Below the pieces are notes generated by a model. The model did no database searches, had not been told where the DNA came from, and saw only the letters and a program-made list of their open reading frames with translations. 64,000 nucleotides of DNA. It comes from Streptomyces sp. NBC_00878. GTDB taxonomy: Bacteria; Actinomycetota; Actinomycetes; Streptomycetales; Streptomycetaceae. Made by a program: the position numbers and the translations under genes. Below, piece after piece: positions 31,140-38,424 of the stretch. The stretch's first letter is position 1, and each line of letters opens with the position of its first letter. The stretch is taken from the NCBI RefSeq assembly GCF_026341515.1, contig NZ_JAPEOK010000001.1:3782001-3846000 (forward strand), written 5' to 3'.

Positions 31140-32036
31140 TTACGAAGCCCCTCGGGGCAGCGCACGTACCGAAGAAGCTGCCCGCACCGCGGCCCTCGGA
31201 AGCTCCTGAGGCGGTGCCAAAGGTGCCGCACAGAATCCGCAGCGGTCACCGATGAGCTCCAGGCCGCACCAGTGACACTCCTCGCGGCGCACGGACGAGA
31301 CCAGTTGGTACAGCACGGACACGTCGTAGAGCCCGGTGGCGAACTCGGCGACCTTGCCCGTGCCCCACCACCGCGCGGACTCGGCGGGCAGCGGTACGGT
31401 CGTGACGCCCTGGACGTGCCAGGCGGGCGCGAGCGTCCCGGTGAGCCAGTCGGCGGACAGCTGCCCGGGCGCGACGAGCATCCGCGTCCCGAACTCGGGC
31501 CCGGCGAGCTCCTCTTGGCCGACGCGCACCAGTTGGGGCCGCGGATTGGCCAGTACGGCGAACTGGGCGCCCGGCACCCATGACTTGGCGTGCGACTTCA
31601 GGGACACCGGGATGCGGTCCAGCTTGGCGACCGAGCCGAGCAGGGCGCCCGCGTAGATGTAGTGCGCGAGCAGCCGCGCGGAGGAGGCGAGCACTCCGGG
31701 GCTGAAGTCGCAGACGGAGAGCTGGCGCAACTGCTGGGCGAGCAGGGCGAGTCCGAGTGGCGGCAGATCAAGGCCGAGCAGCGCGATGCGGTCGCTCTCC
31801 AGGACCGAGCGCACGGTGTGCAGCCGTCGGGTGACGTCGCCCGGCGTCGAGGACGGGTACAGCGCGATCACGTACCCGTGCTGCTCGATGAGCGCGTGCA
31901 TTCCGGTAAGGGAGCTTTCGAGGCTTTCGAGGGGCTGTACGGCGGCGGGCGGGGTCTGCCGGTCGTGCGGTGGGAGCACCAGATCGGAACTGGTGACGGC
32001 TATCGCGGTCGGCACGCTGCACACCACCCCGTTCAC
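31140..32036 (-). CDS. Zinc-ribbon protein of unknown function at the head of the Tad locus
   Basis: The 298-residue protein has no membrane segment or signal. The body contains the mixed pattern ESDRIALLGLDLPPLGLALLAQQLRQL and SARLLAHYIYAGALLGS, and there is a C-terminal zinc ribbon CHWCGLELIGDRCGFC (two CxxC pairs). I recognise no named family. GTG 32036 is taken as start; ribosome-binding signals are weak. Position and direction suggest it is the first gene of the Tad operon. Confidence 0.7.
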   Translation of the reverse strand: MNGVVCSVPTAIAVTSSDLVLPPHDRQTPPAAVQPLESLESSLTGMHALIEQHGYVIALYPSSTPGDVTRRLHTVRSVLESDRIALLGLDLPPLGLALLAQQLRQLSVCDFSPGVLASSARLLAHYIYAGALLGSVAKLDRIPVSLKSHAKSWVPGAQFAVLANPRPQLVRVGQEELAGPEFGTRMLVAPGQLSADWLTGTLAPAWHVQGVTTVPLPAESARWWGTGKVAEFATGLYDVSVLYQLVSSVRREECHWCGLELIGDRCGFCAAPLAPPQELPRAAVRAASSVRALPRGAS

Positions 32037-32369
32037 TGCGCGGGGTGGTCAACCACCGTCACAGATCGCCCCTGATATCGCCATGAAACCTGCACGGAAG
32101 AACGCGAACTTGTCACTGTGGCGTCCTTCTGCAACTGCACCTTATCCACGGCATGGGCCGCTCAACACCTGATCCGCGAGATCACCTCACACAAGGTGCG
32201 TACATGATCCACGCAGAGTGAGGCGCAAATGCCGCAACTCGACGGTACGGCAAGGACATTGAACTTCGTTCAGGTATTGACAACCGGATTGGTCTGGACC
32301 ACCTTGGACGTCCAGCGGTGGCCACCGTAGTCGTCCCCACTCCAGACCCCCCACTCACCGGAGGCCCCA
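32037..32369. other. Divergent promoter region between the Tad locus and the chitinase
   Basis: The 333 bp contain the promoters of both transcripts. Visible are a consensus -35 (TTGACA, 32277-32282) and the DasR-like palindrome pair on the chitinase side. The A+T-richer stretch at 32085-32165 is the likely Tad promoter area. Confidence 0.5.
32288..32315 (+). promoter_or_regulatory. DasR-like (dre) palindrome and second half-match
   Basis: ATTGGTCTGGACCACC (32288-32303) matches the known dre consensus A(C/G)TGGTCTAGACCA(G/C)T at most positions. It is followed immediately by TTGGACGTCCAG (32304-32315), a weaker relative. Paired 12-bp repeats of this type overlapping the promoter are characteristic of Streptomyces chitinase genes and mediate N-acetylglucosamine-responsive repression by DasR. 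Confidence 0.75.
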
Positions 32370-34076
32370 GTGGACCGCGTACCAGGCATGCCCCGACGCA
32401 GACGGACCTGGGTGGCAGCGCTCGCCACCGCACTCGCCGCGTCCGTCCTCTCCCTGACCGGAGCCGGCCCGGCTTCGGCCGCCGACGTCAACAACACCAA
32501 GAACGCCGGCTTCGAGTCGGGCCTCGCCAACTGGACCTGTTCGGCGGGCAGCGGCGCCACCGTCTCCTCGCCGGTGCACGGCGGTACGGCCGCGCTGAAG
32601 GCCACGCCCTCCGGGCAGGACAACGCCAGGTGCAGCCAGACCGTGGCGGTGAAGCCCAACTCCACGTACGCGCTGAGCGCGTGGGTGCAGGGCGGGTACG
32701 CGTACCTCGGCGCGAGCGGCACGGGGACGACGGACGTGTCGACCTGGACCCCGGACTCCTCCTCCTGGAAGCAGCTGACGACGTCCTTCACGACGGGCGC
32801 CTCCACGACGTCCGTGACCGTCTACACGCACGGCTGGTACGGGCAGACGGCGTACCTCGCCGACGACCTCTCCGTGTTCGGGCCCGACGGGGGCGGCGGC
32901 AGCGACCCCGGCCCGGTCATCCCCGCGGCCCCGGCCGGTCTGAGCGTGCCGTCCACGACGTCCTCCGCCGTCTCCCTCGCCTGGAACGCGGTGTCGGGCG
33001 CGACCGGTTACAACGTCTACCGCGCCGGCACGAAGGTCCTCGCGGTGACCGGCACCTCGGCGACGGTCACCGGTCTCGCCGCCTCCACCTCGTACTCCTT
33101 CCAGGTCACCGCGACGAACGCGGCGGGTGAGTCGGCGAAGTCGACGGCGGTCACCGGGACGACCCAGGCGACCTCGGGCGGCGGGACCGCGCTGCCCAAG
33201 CACGCGGTGACCGGCTACTGGCAGAATTTCAACAACGGGGCGACCGTCCAGAAGATCTCCGACGTCCAGTCCCAGTACGACATCATCGCGGTGGCCTTCG
33301 CCGACGCCACGACCACTCCCGGCGCGGTGACCTTCAACCTCGACTCGGCCGGCCTCGGCGGCTACACCGTCGACCAGTTCAAGGCGGACGTCAAAGCCAA
33401 GCAGGCCGCGGGCAAGAAGGTGATCATCTCGATCGGCGGCGAGCGCGGCACGATCTCGGTGAACGACTCCGCCTCGGCGACGAACTTCGCCAACTCCGTC
33501 TACTCCCTGATGCAGACGTACGGCTTCGACGGCGTCGACATCGACCTGGAGAACGGCATCAACGCCACGTACATGACGCAGGCGCTGCGGTCCCTGTCCT
33601 CGAAGGCGGGCTCCTCGCTGATCATCACGATGGCACCGCAGACGATCGACATGCAGTCGACGTCGAACGGCTACTTCCAGACGGCCCTGAACATCAAGGA
33701 CATCCTCACGGTCGTCAACATGCAGTACTACAACAGCGGTTCGATGCTCGGCTGCGACGGCAAGGTGTACTCGCAGGGCTCGGTGGACTTCCTCACCGCC
33801 CTCGCCTGCATCCAGCTGGAGGGCGGCCTCGCCCCCTCCCAGGTGGGCCTCGGCCTGCCGGCCTCCACCCGGGGCGCGGGCAGCGGCTACGTCTCCCCGA
33901 CCATCGTGAACAACGCCCTGGACTGCCTCACCAAGGGCACGAACTGCGGCTCCTTCAAACCGTCCAGGACCTACCCGGACCTGCGCGGCGCGATGACCTG
34001 GTCGACGAACTGGGACGCGACGGCGGGCAACGCCTGGTCGAACGCGGTGGGACCGCACGTGCACGGGCTGCCGTAG
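32370..34076 (+). CDS. Secreted chitinase, family GH18, with carbohydrate-binding and FnIII domains
   Basis: The 568-residue protein starts at GTG 32370 behind GGAGG. It has a signal peptide (to ~residue 38, ASA), a carbohydrate-binding-like beta-sandwich module (~39-172, starting DVNNTKNAGFESGLANW), a short Gly linker, a fibronectin-III domain (~188-270) and a C-terminal GH18 catalytic domain (~276-568). The catalytic DxxDxDxE motif appears as DGVDIDLE, with the acid Glu near residue 394. Conserved VIISIGG and NMQYYN segments flank it. It should cleave chitin outside the cell, and the DasR-like site fits induction by chitin breakdown products. Confidence 0.95.
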   Translation: MDRVPGMPRRRRTWVAALATALAASVLSLTGAGPASAADVNNTKNAGFESGLANWTCSAGSGATVSSPVHGGTAALKATPSGQDNARCSQTVAVKPNSTYALSAWVQGGYAYLGASGTGTTDVSTWTPDSSSWKQLTTSFTTGASTTSVTVYTHGWYGQTAYLADDLSVFGPDGGGGSDPGPVIPAAPAGLSVPSTTSSAVSLAWNAVSGATGYNVYRAGTKVLAVTGTSATVTGLAASTSYSFQVTATNAAGESAKSTAVTGTTQATSGGGTALPKHAVTGYWQNFNNGATVQKISDVQSQYDIIAVAFADATTTPGAVTFNLDSAGLGGYTVDQFKADVKAKQAAGKKVIISIGGERGTISVNDSASATNFANSVYSLMQTYGFDGVDIDLENGINATYMTQALRSLSSKAGSSLIITMAPQTIDMQSTSNGYFQTALNIKDILTVVNMQYYNSGSMLGCDGKVYSQGSVDFLTALACIQLEGGLAPSQVGLGLPASTRGAGSGYVSPTIVNNALDCLTKGTNCGSFKPSRTYPDLRGAMTWSTNWDATAGNAWSNAVGPHVHGLP

Positions 34077-34203
34077 CGGGGCCCTGCGTGTGAGTGGTTC
34101 GGTGTCTCGGCGCCGCATCGGTGTGTACGCACCGGTGCGGCGCCGCGTCGCGTTCGGGTGAGGTCCCGGCAGGGCGGGTCACCGCAGGGCCGGCCACCGC
34201 GTC

Positions 34204-34231
34204 TGAAACATTTCCGGGGGCCCACCGCATC
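34204..34231 (+). promoter_or_regulatory. Candidate ECF-type promoter of the sigma factor gene
   Basis: TGAAAC (34204-34209) and CGCATC (34226-34231), 16 bp apart, resemble the GGAAC-N16-CGTC layout of ECF-sigma promoters and could allow autoregulation. The match is loose. Confidence 0.25.
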
Positions 34232-34282
34232 AATGAAGTGAGGGCGGCGCGGGCAGGCACGGGGCAAGCACAGGGGGAATGC

Positions 34283-34810
34283 ATGGGACAGGTCGGAGTG
34301 GAGGAATACGCGGGGGATTACCAGGAGTTCGCCGCGGCGCGCGTGGGGCACCTCTACCGTTCCGCCTGCCTGCTCACCGGGGGCGACACCCATCTCGCCG
34401 AGGACCTGGTGCAGGAGACACTCGGCCGGCTGTACGTCCACTGGGGCCGGGTCTCCCGGGTCGGCAATCCCGCCGGGTACGCCCAGACCGTCCTCACCCG
34501 CACCTTCCTCACCCACCAGCGGCGGCGCAGCAGCAAGGAGCGGGCCACCGACGTGTTCCCCGACGTCCTGGACACCCGGGCCGCCGACGCCGACACGCCT
34601 CTGCGGCTGACCCTGATCGAGGCGCTGGGCCGGCTGTCCCCCAAGGACCGGGCCGTGGTCGTCCTGCGGTACTGGGAGGACCGCAGCATCGAGGAGACCG
34701 CCGACGCCATGAACGCCAGCTCGGCCGCGGTACGCACCCGTTGTGTGCGCGCCCTCGCCAGACTGCGCGCCCTGCTCGGCGAGAACCTGGGCGAGTACGC
34801 GGCGCCCTGA
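34283..34810 (+). CDS. SigE-family (ECF-type) RNA polymerase sigma factor
   Basis: The 175-residue protein has sigma region 2 (EFAAARVGHLYRSACLLTGG to LAEDLVQETLGRLYVHW) and region 4 (LSPKDRAVVVLRYWEDRSIEETADAM followed by SSAAVRTRCVRALARLRALL). This is the compact SigE-family actinobacterial subgroup. AGGGGG lies 6 bp before the ATG. The following gene encodes a membrane protein with a short basic cytoplasmic segment, the probable regulator of this sigma factor. Confidence 0.93.
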   Translation: MGQVGVEEYAGDYQEFAAARVGHLYRSACLLTGGDTHLAEDLVQETLGRLYVHWGRVSRVGNPAGYAQTVLTRTFLTHQRRRSSKERATDVFPDVLDTRAADADTPLRLTLIEALGRLSPKDRAVVVLRYWEDRSIEETADAMNASSAAVRTRCVRALARLRALLGENLGEYAAP

Positions 34811-34827
34811 GCGGTTCGTCCCGCCTC

Positions 34828-34889
34828 TCTCACCCTCACCGCTCCGAATCTCACCCTCACCCGTCCGATCTCACTCTCACCCCTCCGAA
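34828..34889. repeat. Three tandem ~21-bp units in the sigma/partner gap
   Basis: Copies at 34828-34848, 34849-34868 and 34869-34889 share TCTCACYCTCACC-xxTCCGA. They fill most of the 99-bp gap between the sigma factor gene and its partner. Confidence 0.85.
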
Positions 34890-34909
34890 ACGCGAAACGG
34901 TGATGTGCC

Positions 34910-36199
34910 ATGCCTGTTGACCACGACGAGCTCCCCTTCGACGACCGGCTGGGCGCGGCCCTGCGGCAGGCCGGCGACTCCTTCGAGACCGACGGGAACG
35001 CCCTGGTCGCCGCCGGCCGGGTCCGCGGACGCAGGCTGCGGATGCGGCGGCGTGCCACGGTCGCGGGCGGCGTGGCCGGGATCGCGCTCGTGGGCGTGGG
35101 CGGGGCGCTGCTCGTGCCCTGGAGCGGCGACGACGGCGGGCAGCGGTCCGTGGCCGCGAGCCGGACCCCCCTCCCGGACGGCACCGCCGTCACTCCCGAC
35201 CGCGGCGCCGTGTCCGGCCCCGAACTGCTCCGGACCCTCGAAGGGCTGCTCCCCGAGGGGACGTTCAGCGCGAAGGAGGCACGCTCCACCGACCACGCCC
35301 TCGGCCCGTACGCCGGTCTCGTGTTCGACGACGGCAACGGGAAGGCAGCGGTCCAGGTCGGACTCGGCCGGATCGAACCGGGGAGCCGACAGGCCGAAGA
35401 GGCGACCACCTGCCCGGACAAGGCCCTCGTGGGGTACGACGCCTGCAACAGGAGCGAGCTTCCCGACGGCTCCGTCCTCATGATCTTTCAGGGCTACGAG
35501 TACCCGGACCGCCGCGTGGACACGAAGCACTGGTACGCGCAGCTCGTCACCCCGCAGGGCCAGCAGATCAGCGTGATGGAGTGGAACGCGGCCGCGCAGA
35601 AGGGCGCCCCCGTCACCAGGCCCGATCCCCCGCTCTCACCCGCGCAGTTGAAGTCCGTCGTGACGGCGCGGGAGTGGCGCGCCGCCGTGGACACCATCCC
35701 GGAGCCAGAGTCGGCCAAGGGGGCCAAGGGAACGGCCCCGGAGACGGCCCCGGCGGCGGGCGGATCCGCGGAGGCCGACGGCCGGTCGGTCCGGTCCACG
35801 CTCGTCTCGCTCCTCCCCGAGGGTGTCGAGGTGACCTCGAAGGGCGGCCAGGAGACCGAGTACGCCTATGTGGTCGTCGACGACGGCAAGGGCAGGAGCT
35901 TCGTCCAGATCAACGTCCAGGCCGACATGTCCGACGTCGAGGGCGAACTCTTCGGGCCCGACGCCGAGAGGCTGCCCGACGGAACGAAGGTCGCCACCCA
36001 TCAGGGTCCCGGTGACAAGGGTGACACCGGAGTCGTCATGTGGACCGTCGACACCATCAGGACCGACGGGATGCGTGTGGTGGTCAGCGCTTTCAACGCG
36101 GGTGCCCAGAACGCCGCCGCGACCCGCGACACCCCGGCGCTGACCATGGAGCAGCTCAGGAGCATCGCGACCAGTGCGAAGTGGCGGGAGATCCTCTGA
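34910..36199 (+). CDS. Membrane protein partner of the sigma factor, with duplicated extracellular domain
   Basis: The 429-residue protein has a ~45-residue cytoplasmic part (DDRLGAALRQAGDSFETD.NALVAAGRVRGRRLRMRRR), one membrane helix (~48-65) and an extracellular part. The latter is two related ~150-residue repeats: SGPELLRTLEGLLPEGTFSA pairs with VRSTLVSLLPEGVEVTS, and AQLKSVVTAREWRAAVD pairs with EQLRSIATSAKWREIL. Many SigE-family sigma genes are followed by such proteins, which are treated as candidate anti-sigma factors. No classical zinc anti-sigma motif is present. The ribosome-binding site is weak, and a tandem repeat fills the gap to the sigma gene. Confidence 0.75.
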   Translation: MPVDHDELPFDDRLGAALRQAGDSFETDGNALVAAGRVRGRRLRMRRRATVAGGVAGIALVGVGGALLVPWSGDDGGQRSVAASRTPLPDGTAVTPDRGAVSGPELLRTLEGLLPEGTFSAKEARSTDHALGPYAGLVFDDGNGKAAVQVGLGRIEPGSRQAEEATTCPDKALVGYDACNRSELPDGSVLMIFQGYEYPDRRVDTKHWYAQLVTPQGQQISVMEWNAAAQKGAPVTRPDPPLSPAQLKSVVTAREWRAAVDTIPEPESAKGAKGTAPETAPAAGGSAEADGRSVRSTLVSLLPEGVEVTSKGGQETEYAYVVVDDGKGRSFVQINVQADMSDVEGELFGPDAERLPDGTKVATHQGPGDKGDTGVVMWTVDTIRTDGMRVVVSAFNAGAQNAAATRDTPALTMEQLRSIATSAKWREIL

Positions 36200-36223
36200 G
36201 CCGTCCGTCCAAAAGAACTCCGA

Positions 36224-37600
36224 CTAGAAGAACTCCGCCCACGGCTGGTCCCAGATCTGCTTCACGCACAGGACGACGAAGAGCAGGCCCGCGATCGTCA
36301 GCATGGCGTTGCTCAGGATTCCGTTGCGCCATTCCGCGGGCGTGCGGGAGGAGTTGAGGAGCCAGACCAGGGTGAGGGCGAGGAAGGGGAGGAAGGCCGC
36401 GCCCAGGACTCCGTACAGGATGATCAGGCGGAAGGGCTGGCCCTGGAAGAGCAGGATCATGGGCGGGAAGGTCAGCCAGAGCAGGTACGCGCGGAAGGGC
36501 CAGGACTTCTCGTGGGTGCCGGACGCCACCTCCTCGCCCGAGGCCGTGGCCGGGGCCGGGGCCGTGGCCGTGGCCGCCCGGTCCTTGCGGTAGCGCTCCA
36601 CGAAGTCCGCGAACATCAGGCTCACGCCGTGCCAGACGCCGATCAGGGACGTGAAGGACGTGGCGAAGAAGCCGATGAGGAAGAACTTGGCGGTCGCCGT
36701 GCCGTACTCGTCCTCCAGGATGTCGCCGAGCTGGATGAGGCCCTTGTCGCCGCTCGCGATCGCGACGTTGGAGGAGTGGAGGAGCTCCGCGCCGACGAAG
36801 AGCATCGAGATGACGAAGATGCCGGTGGTGGCGTAGGCGACGCGGTTGTCGAAGCGCATCACCTTCATCCAGCCGGTGTTCGTCCAGCCCTTCGCGTTGA
36901 CCCAGTAGCCGTACGCGGCGAGCGTGATCGTGCCGCCCACACCGCCGATCAGGCCGAGCGTGTTGAGGATCGAGTCCTTCTCGTCGGGCAGGACCGGAAG
37001 CAGGCCCGCGAACGCGTCGGCGAGGTTCGGGGTGACGCGGATCGCGAGGTAGACCGTGACGACGAACATCACGCCCACCAAGACGGTCATGACCTTCTCG
37101 AAGACCGCGTACTTGTTGAACCACACGAAGACCAGGCCGACCAGACCGGTCAGGATGGCCCACCACTTGAGGTCCATGATGTCCGGGAAGAGGGCCTGGA
37201 GGGGCAGGCCCGACGAGGACATGGCCGCCGCGCCGTAGACGAAGCCCCAGATCACGACGTACGCGACGAAGAACCACGACGTCCAGCGGCCCAGGCTCGC
37301 CCAGCCGTCGAAGAGCGTGCGGCCGGTGGACAGGTGCCAGCGGCCCGCCGCCTCGGCGAGGGAGATCTTGACCAGACAGCCGATGACGGCGGCCCACAGG
37401 AGTGTGTAGCCGAAGTTCGAGCCCGCGATGAGGGTGGCGACGAGGTCTCCGGCGCCGACGCCCGTCGCGGCGACGACGATGCCGGGGCCGATGTATTTCC
37501 AACTGGATTTGCGGGGGCCGGTATGGGTCTCCCCCGTCGCTCCCGTGCTTCCGGTGGCCGGGCTTCCAGTGGTGTCCGCGTTCCCAGAGGTGTCAGCCAT
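36224..37600 (-). CDS. Nramp-family transporter with altered metal-site motif
   Basis: The 458-residue protein has a ~30-residue Ser/Thr/Gly-rich N-terminus and eleven or so membrane helices of the Nramp fold: GPGIVVAATGVGAGDLVATL in TM1, LVKISLAEAAGRWHLSTGRT, LLPVLPDEKDSILNTLGLIGG and GVWHGVSLMFADFVERY. Canonical Mn/Fe transporters have DPGN in TM1 and A-x-x-M in TM6. Here TM1 reads TGVGAGD and TM6 reads GGVGGTITLAAYGYWV. It belongs to the divergent branch related to Mg or other transporters, so the substrate is open. A clear ribosome-binding site is missing at the chosen ATG. Confidence 0.85.
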   Translation of the reverse strand: MADTSGNADTTGSPATGSTGATGETHTGPRKSSWKYIGPGIVVAATGVGAGDLVATLIAGSNFGYTLLWAAVIGCLVKISLAEAAGRWHLSTGRTLFDGWASLGRWTSWFFVAYVVIWGFVYGAAAMSSSGLPLQALFPDIMDLKWWAILTGLVGLVFVWFNKYAVFEKVMTVLVGVMFVVTVYLAIRVTPNLADAFAGLLPVLPDEKDSILNTLGLIGGVGGTITLAAYGYWVNAKGWTNTGWMKVMRFDNRVAYATTGIFVISMLFVGAELLHSSNVAIASGDKGLIQLGDILEDEYGTATAKFFLIGFFATSFTSLIGVWHGVSLMFADFVERYRKDRAATATAPAPATASGEEVASGTHEKSWPFRAYLLWLTFPPMILLFQGQPFRLIILYGVLGAAFLPFLALTLVWLLNSSRTPAEWRNGILSNAMLTIAGLLFVVLCVKQIWDQPWAEFF

Positions 37601-37670
37601 GCGGATCAAGAAAGCGTAAAGAGGATGAGGGCACAAGGGGGCGTGCGGTGATCAGCACTCGATGTGCACA

Positions 37671-37722
37671 GCGGAGAGAGGCGAGGAGAGGCGAGGAGAG
37701 GCAGCGAGAAGGGACGAGAAGG
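37671..37722. repeat. Purine-rich tract with 10-bp tandem units
   Basis: GCGAGGAGAG is repeated at 37681-37700 within ~50 bp of almost pure purine on the plus strand, in the gap between the Nramp and ATPase genes. Confidence 0.7.
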
Positions 37723-37815
37723 GCGTTCGGGCGGGCCCCGGCGGCTGGACCTGCCGCCGGGGCCCGGGCTGTGGTTCCGGAAGTGGACAACGGTTCGTCC
37801 GGAACTCGCGGGGCA

Positions 37816-38289
37816 CTACGGCTGTCGCCGACCACAGCCGTCGGACCCGCACGTGCCGAGCTCGAACCAGACGGTCCGGCCCGGCCCGTCCTGGTGGCAG
37901 CCCCAGCGCCGCGCGAGCGCATCCACCAGGAACATTCCGCGGCCGCTCCCGGCGGTGCCCGACCCGAGCACCTCCGGGGGGCGGCGGTCGGCATCGGAGA
38001 CCTCGCAGCGCAGAACCCCGTGCGCGGCCCAGAGGGTGAGGCGGAGGCGACTCGCCGCGTGTATCAGGGCGTTGGTGACGAGTTCGCTGGCGAGGAGCTC
38101 CGCCGTGTCGCTCTGTTCCGCGAGCCCCCAGCCCTCCAGCTGCCGCCTGACCTCCGCGCGGGCCTCGGCCGCCGCGGCGGGAAGGGGGTCGTACACGACG
38201 CTCAAGTGGCCTGCTCGCAGGGGTGGTTGGGGGTAGAAGCCGTACGCGGCGTCGGGATCCGGAAAATGTCCTCCGGAGAGTTGCAGCAT
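37816..38289 (-). CDS. Anti-sigma-type (RsbW-like) ATP-binding protein
   Basis: The 157-residue protein has an intact Bergerat fold: ASELVTNALIHAASRLRLTL (N-box with Asn), CEVSDADRRPPE (G1, variant), and GSGRGMFLVDALARRWGCH (G2). In streptomycetes such single-domain ATPases are abundant and act as anti-sigma or regulatory kinases on STAS-domain partners. No partner lies next to it. A pair of 9-bp direct repeats lies about 45 bp upstream of its start. Confidence 0.88.
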   Translation of the reverse strand: MLQLSGGHFPDPDAAYGFYPQPPLRAGHLSVVYDPLPAAAAEARAEVRRQLEGWGLAEQSDTAELLASELVTNALIHAASRLRLTLWAAHGVLRCEVSDADRRPPEVLGSGTAGSGRGMFLVDALARRWGCHQDGPGRTVWFELGTCGSDGCGRRQP

Positions 38290-38332
38290 GCTTCAAGGTT
38301 CGACTTCCCACGGCGCCCGGAAACGGGGAGGA

Positions 38333-38353
38333 CTACCTGAATGCCTACCTGAA
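38333..38353 (-). promoter_or_regulatory. Direct repeats TTCAGGTAG upstream of the ATPase gene
   Basis: On the minus strand TTCAGGTAG occurs twice with a 12-bp period, 45-65 bp before the ATG at 38289. This is the right place for an activator or repressor, or a -35 region. Confidence 0.4.
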
Positions 38354-38424
38354 AACGTGCGTTCGCACCGGTTTCAGGGCATGGGGGTGCCCTCGCCGTG
38401 GGGGAATCGGGAGTTCTACGCGGC

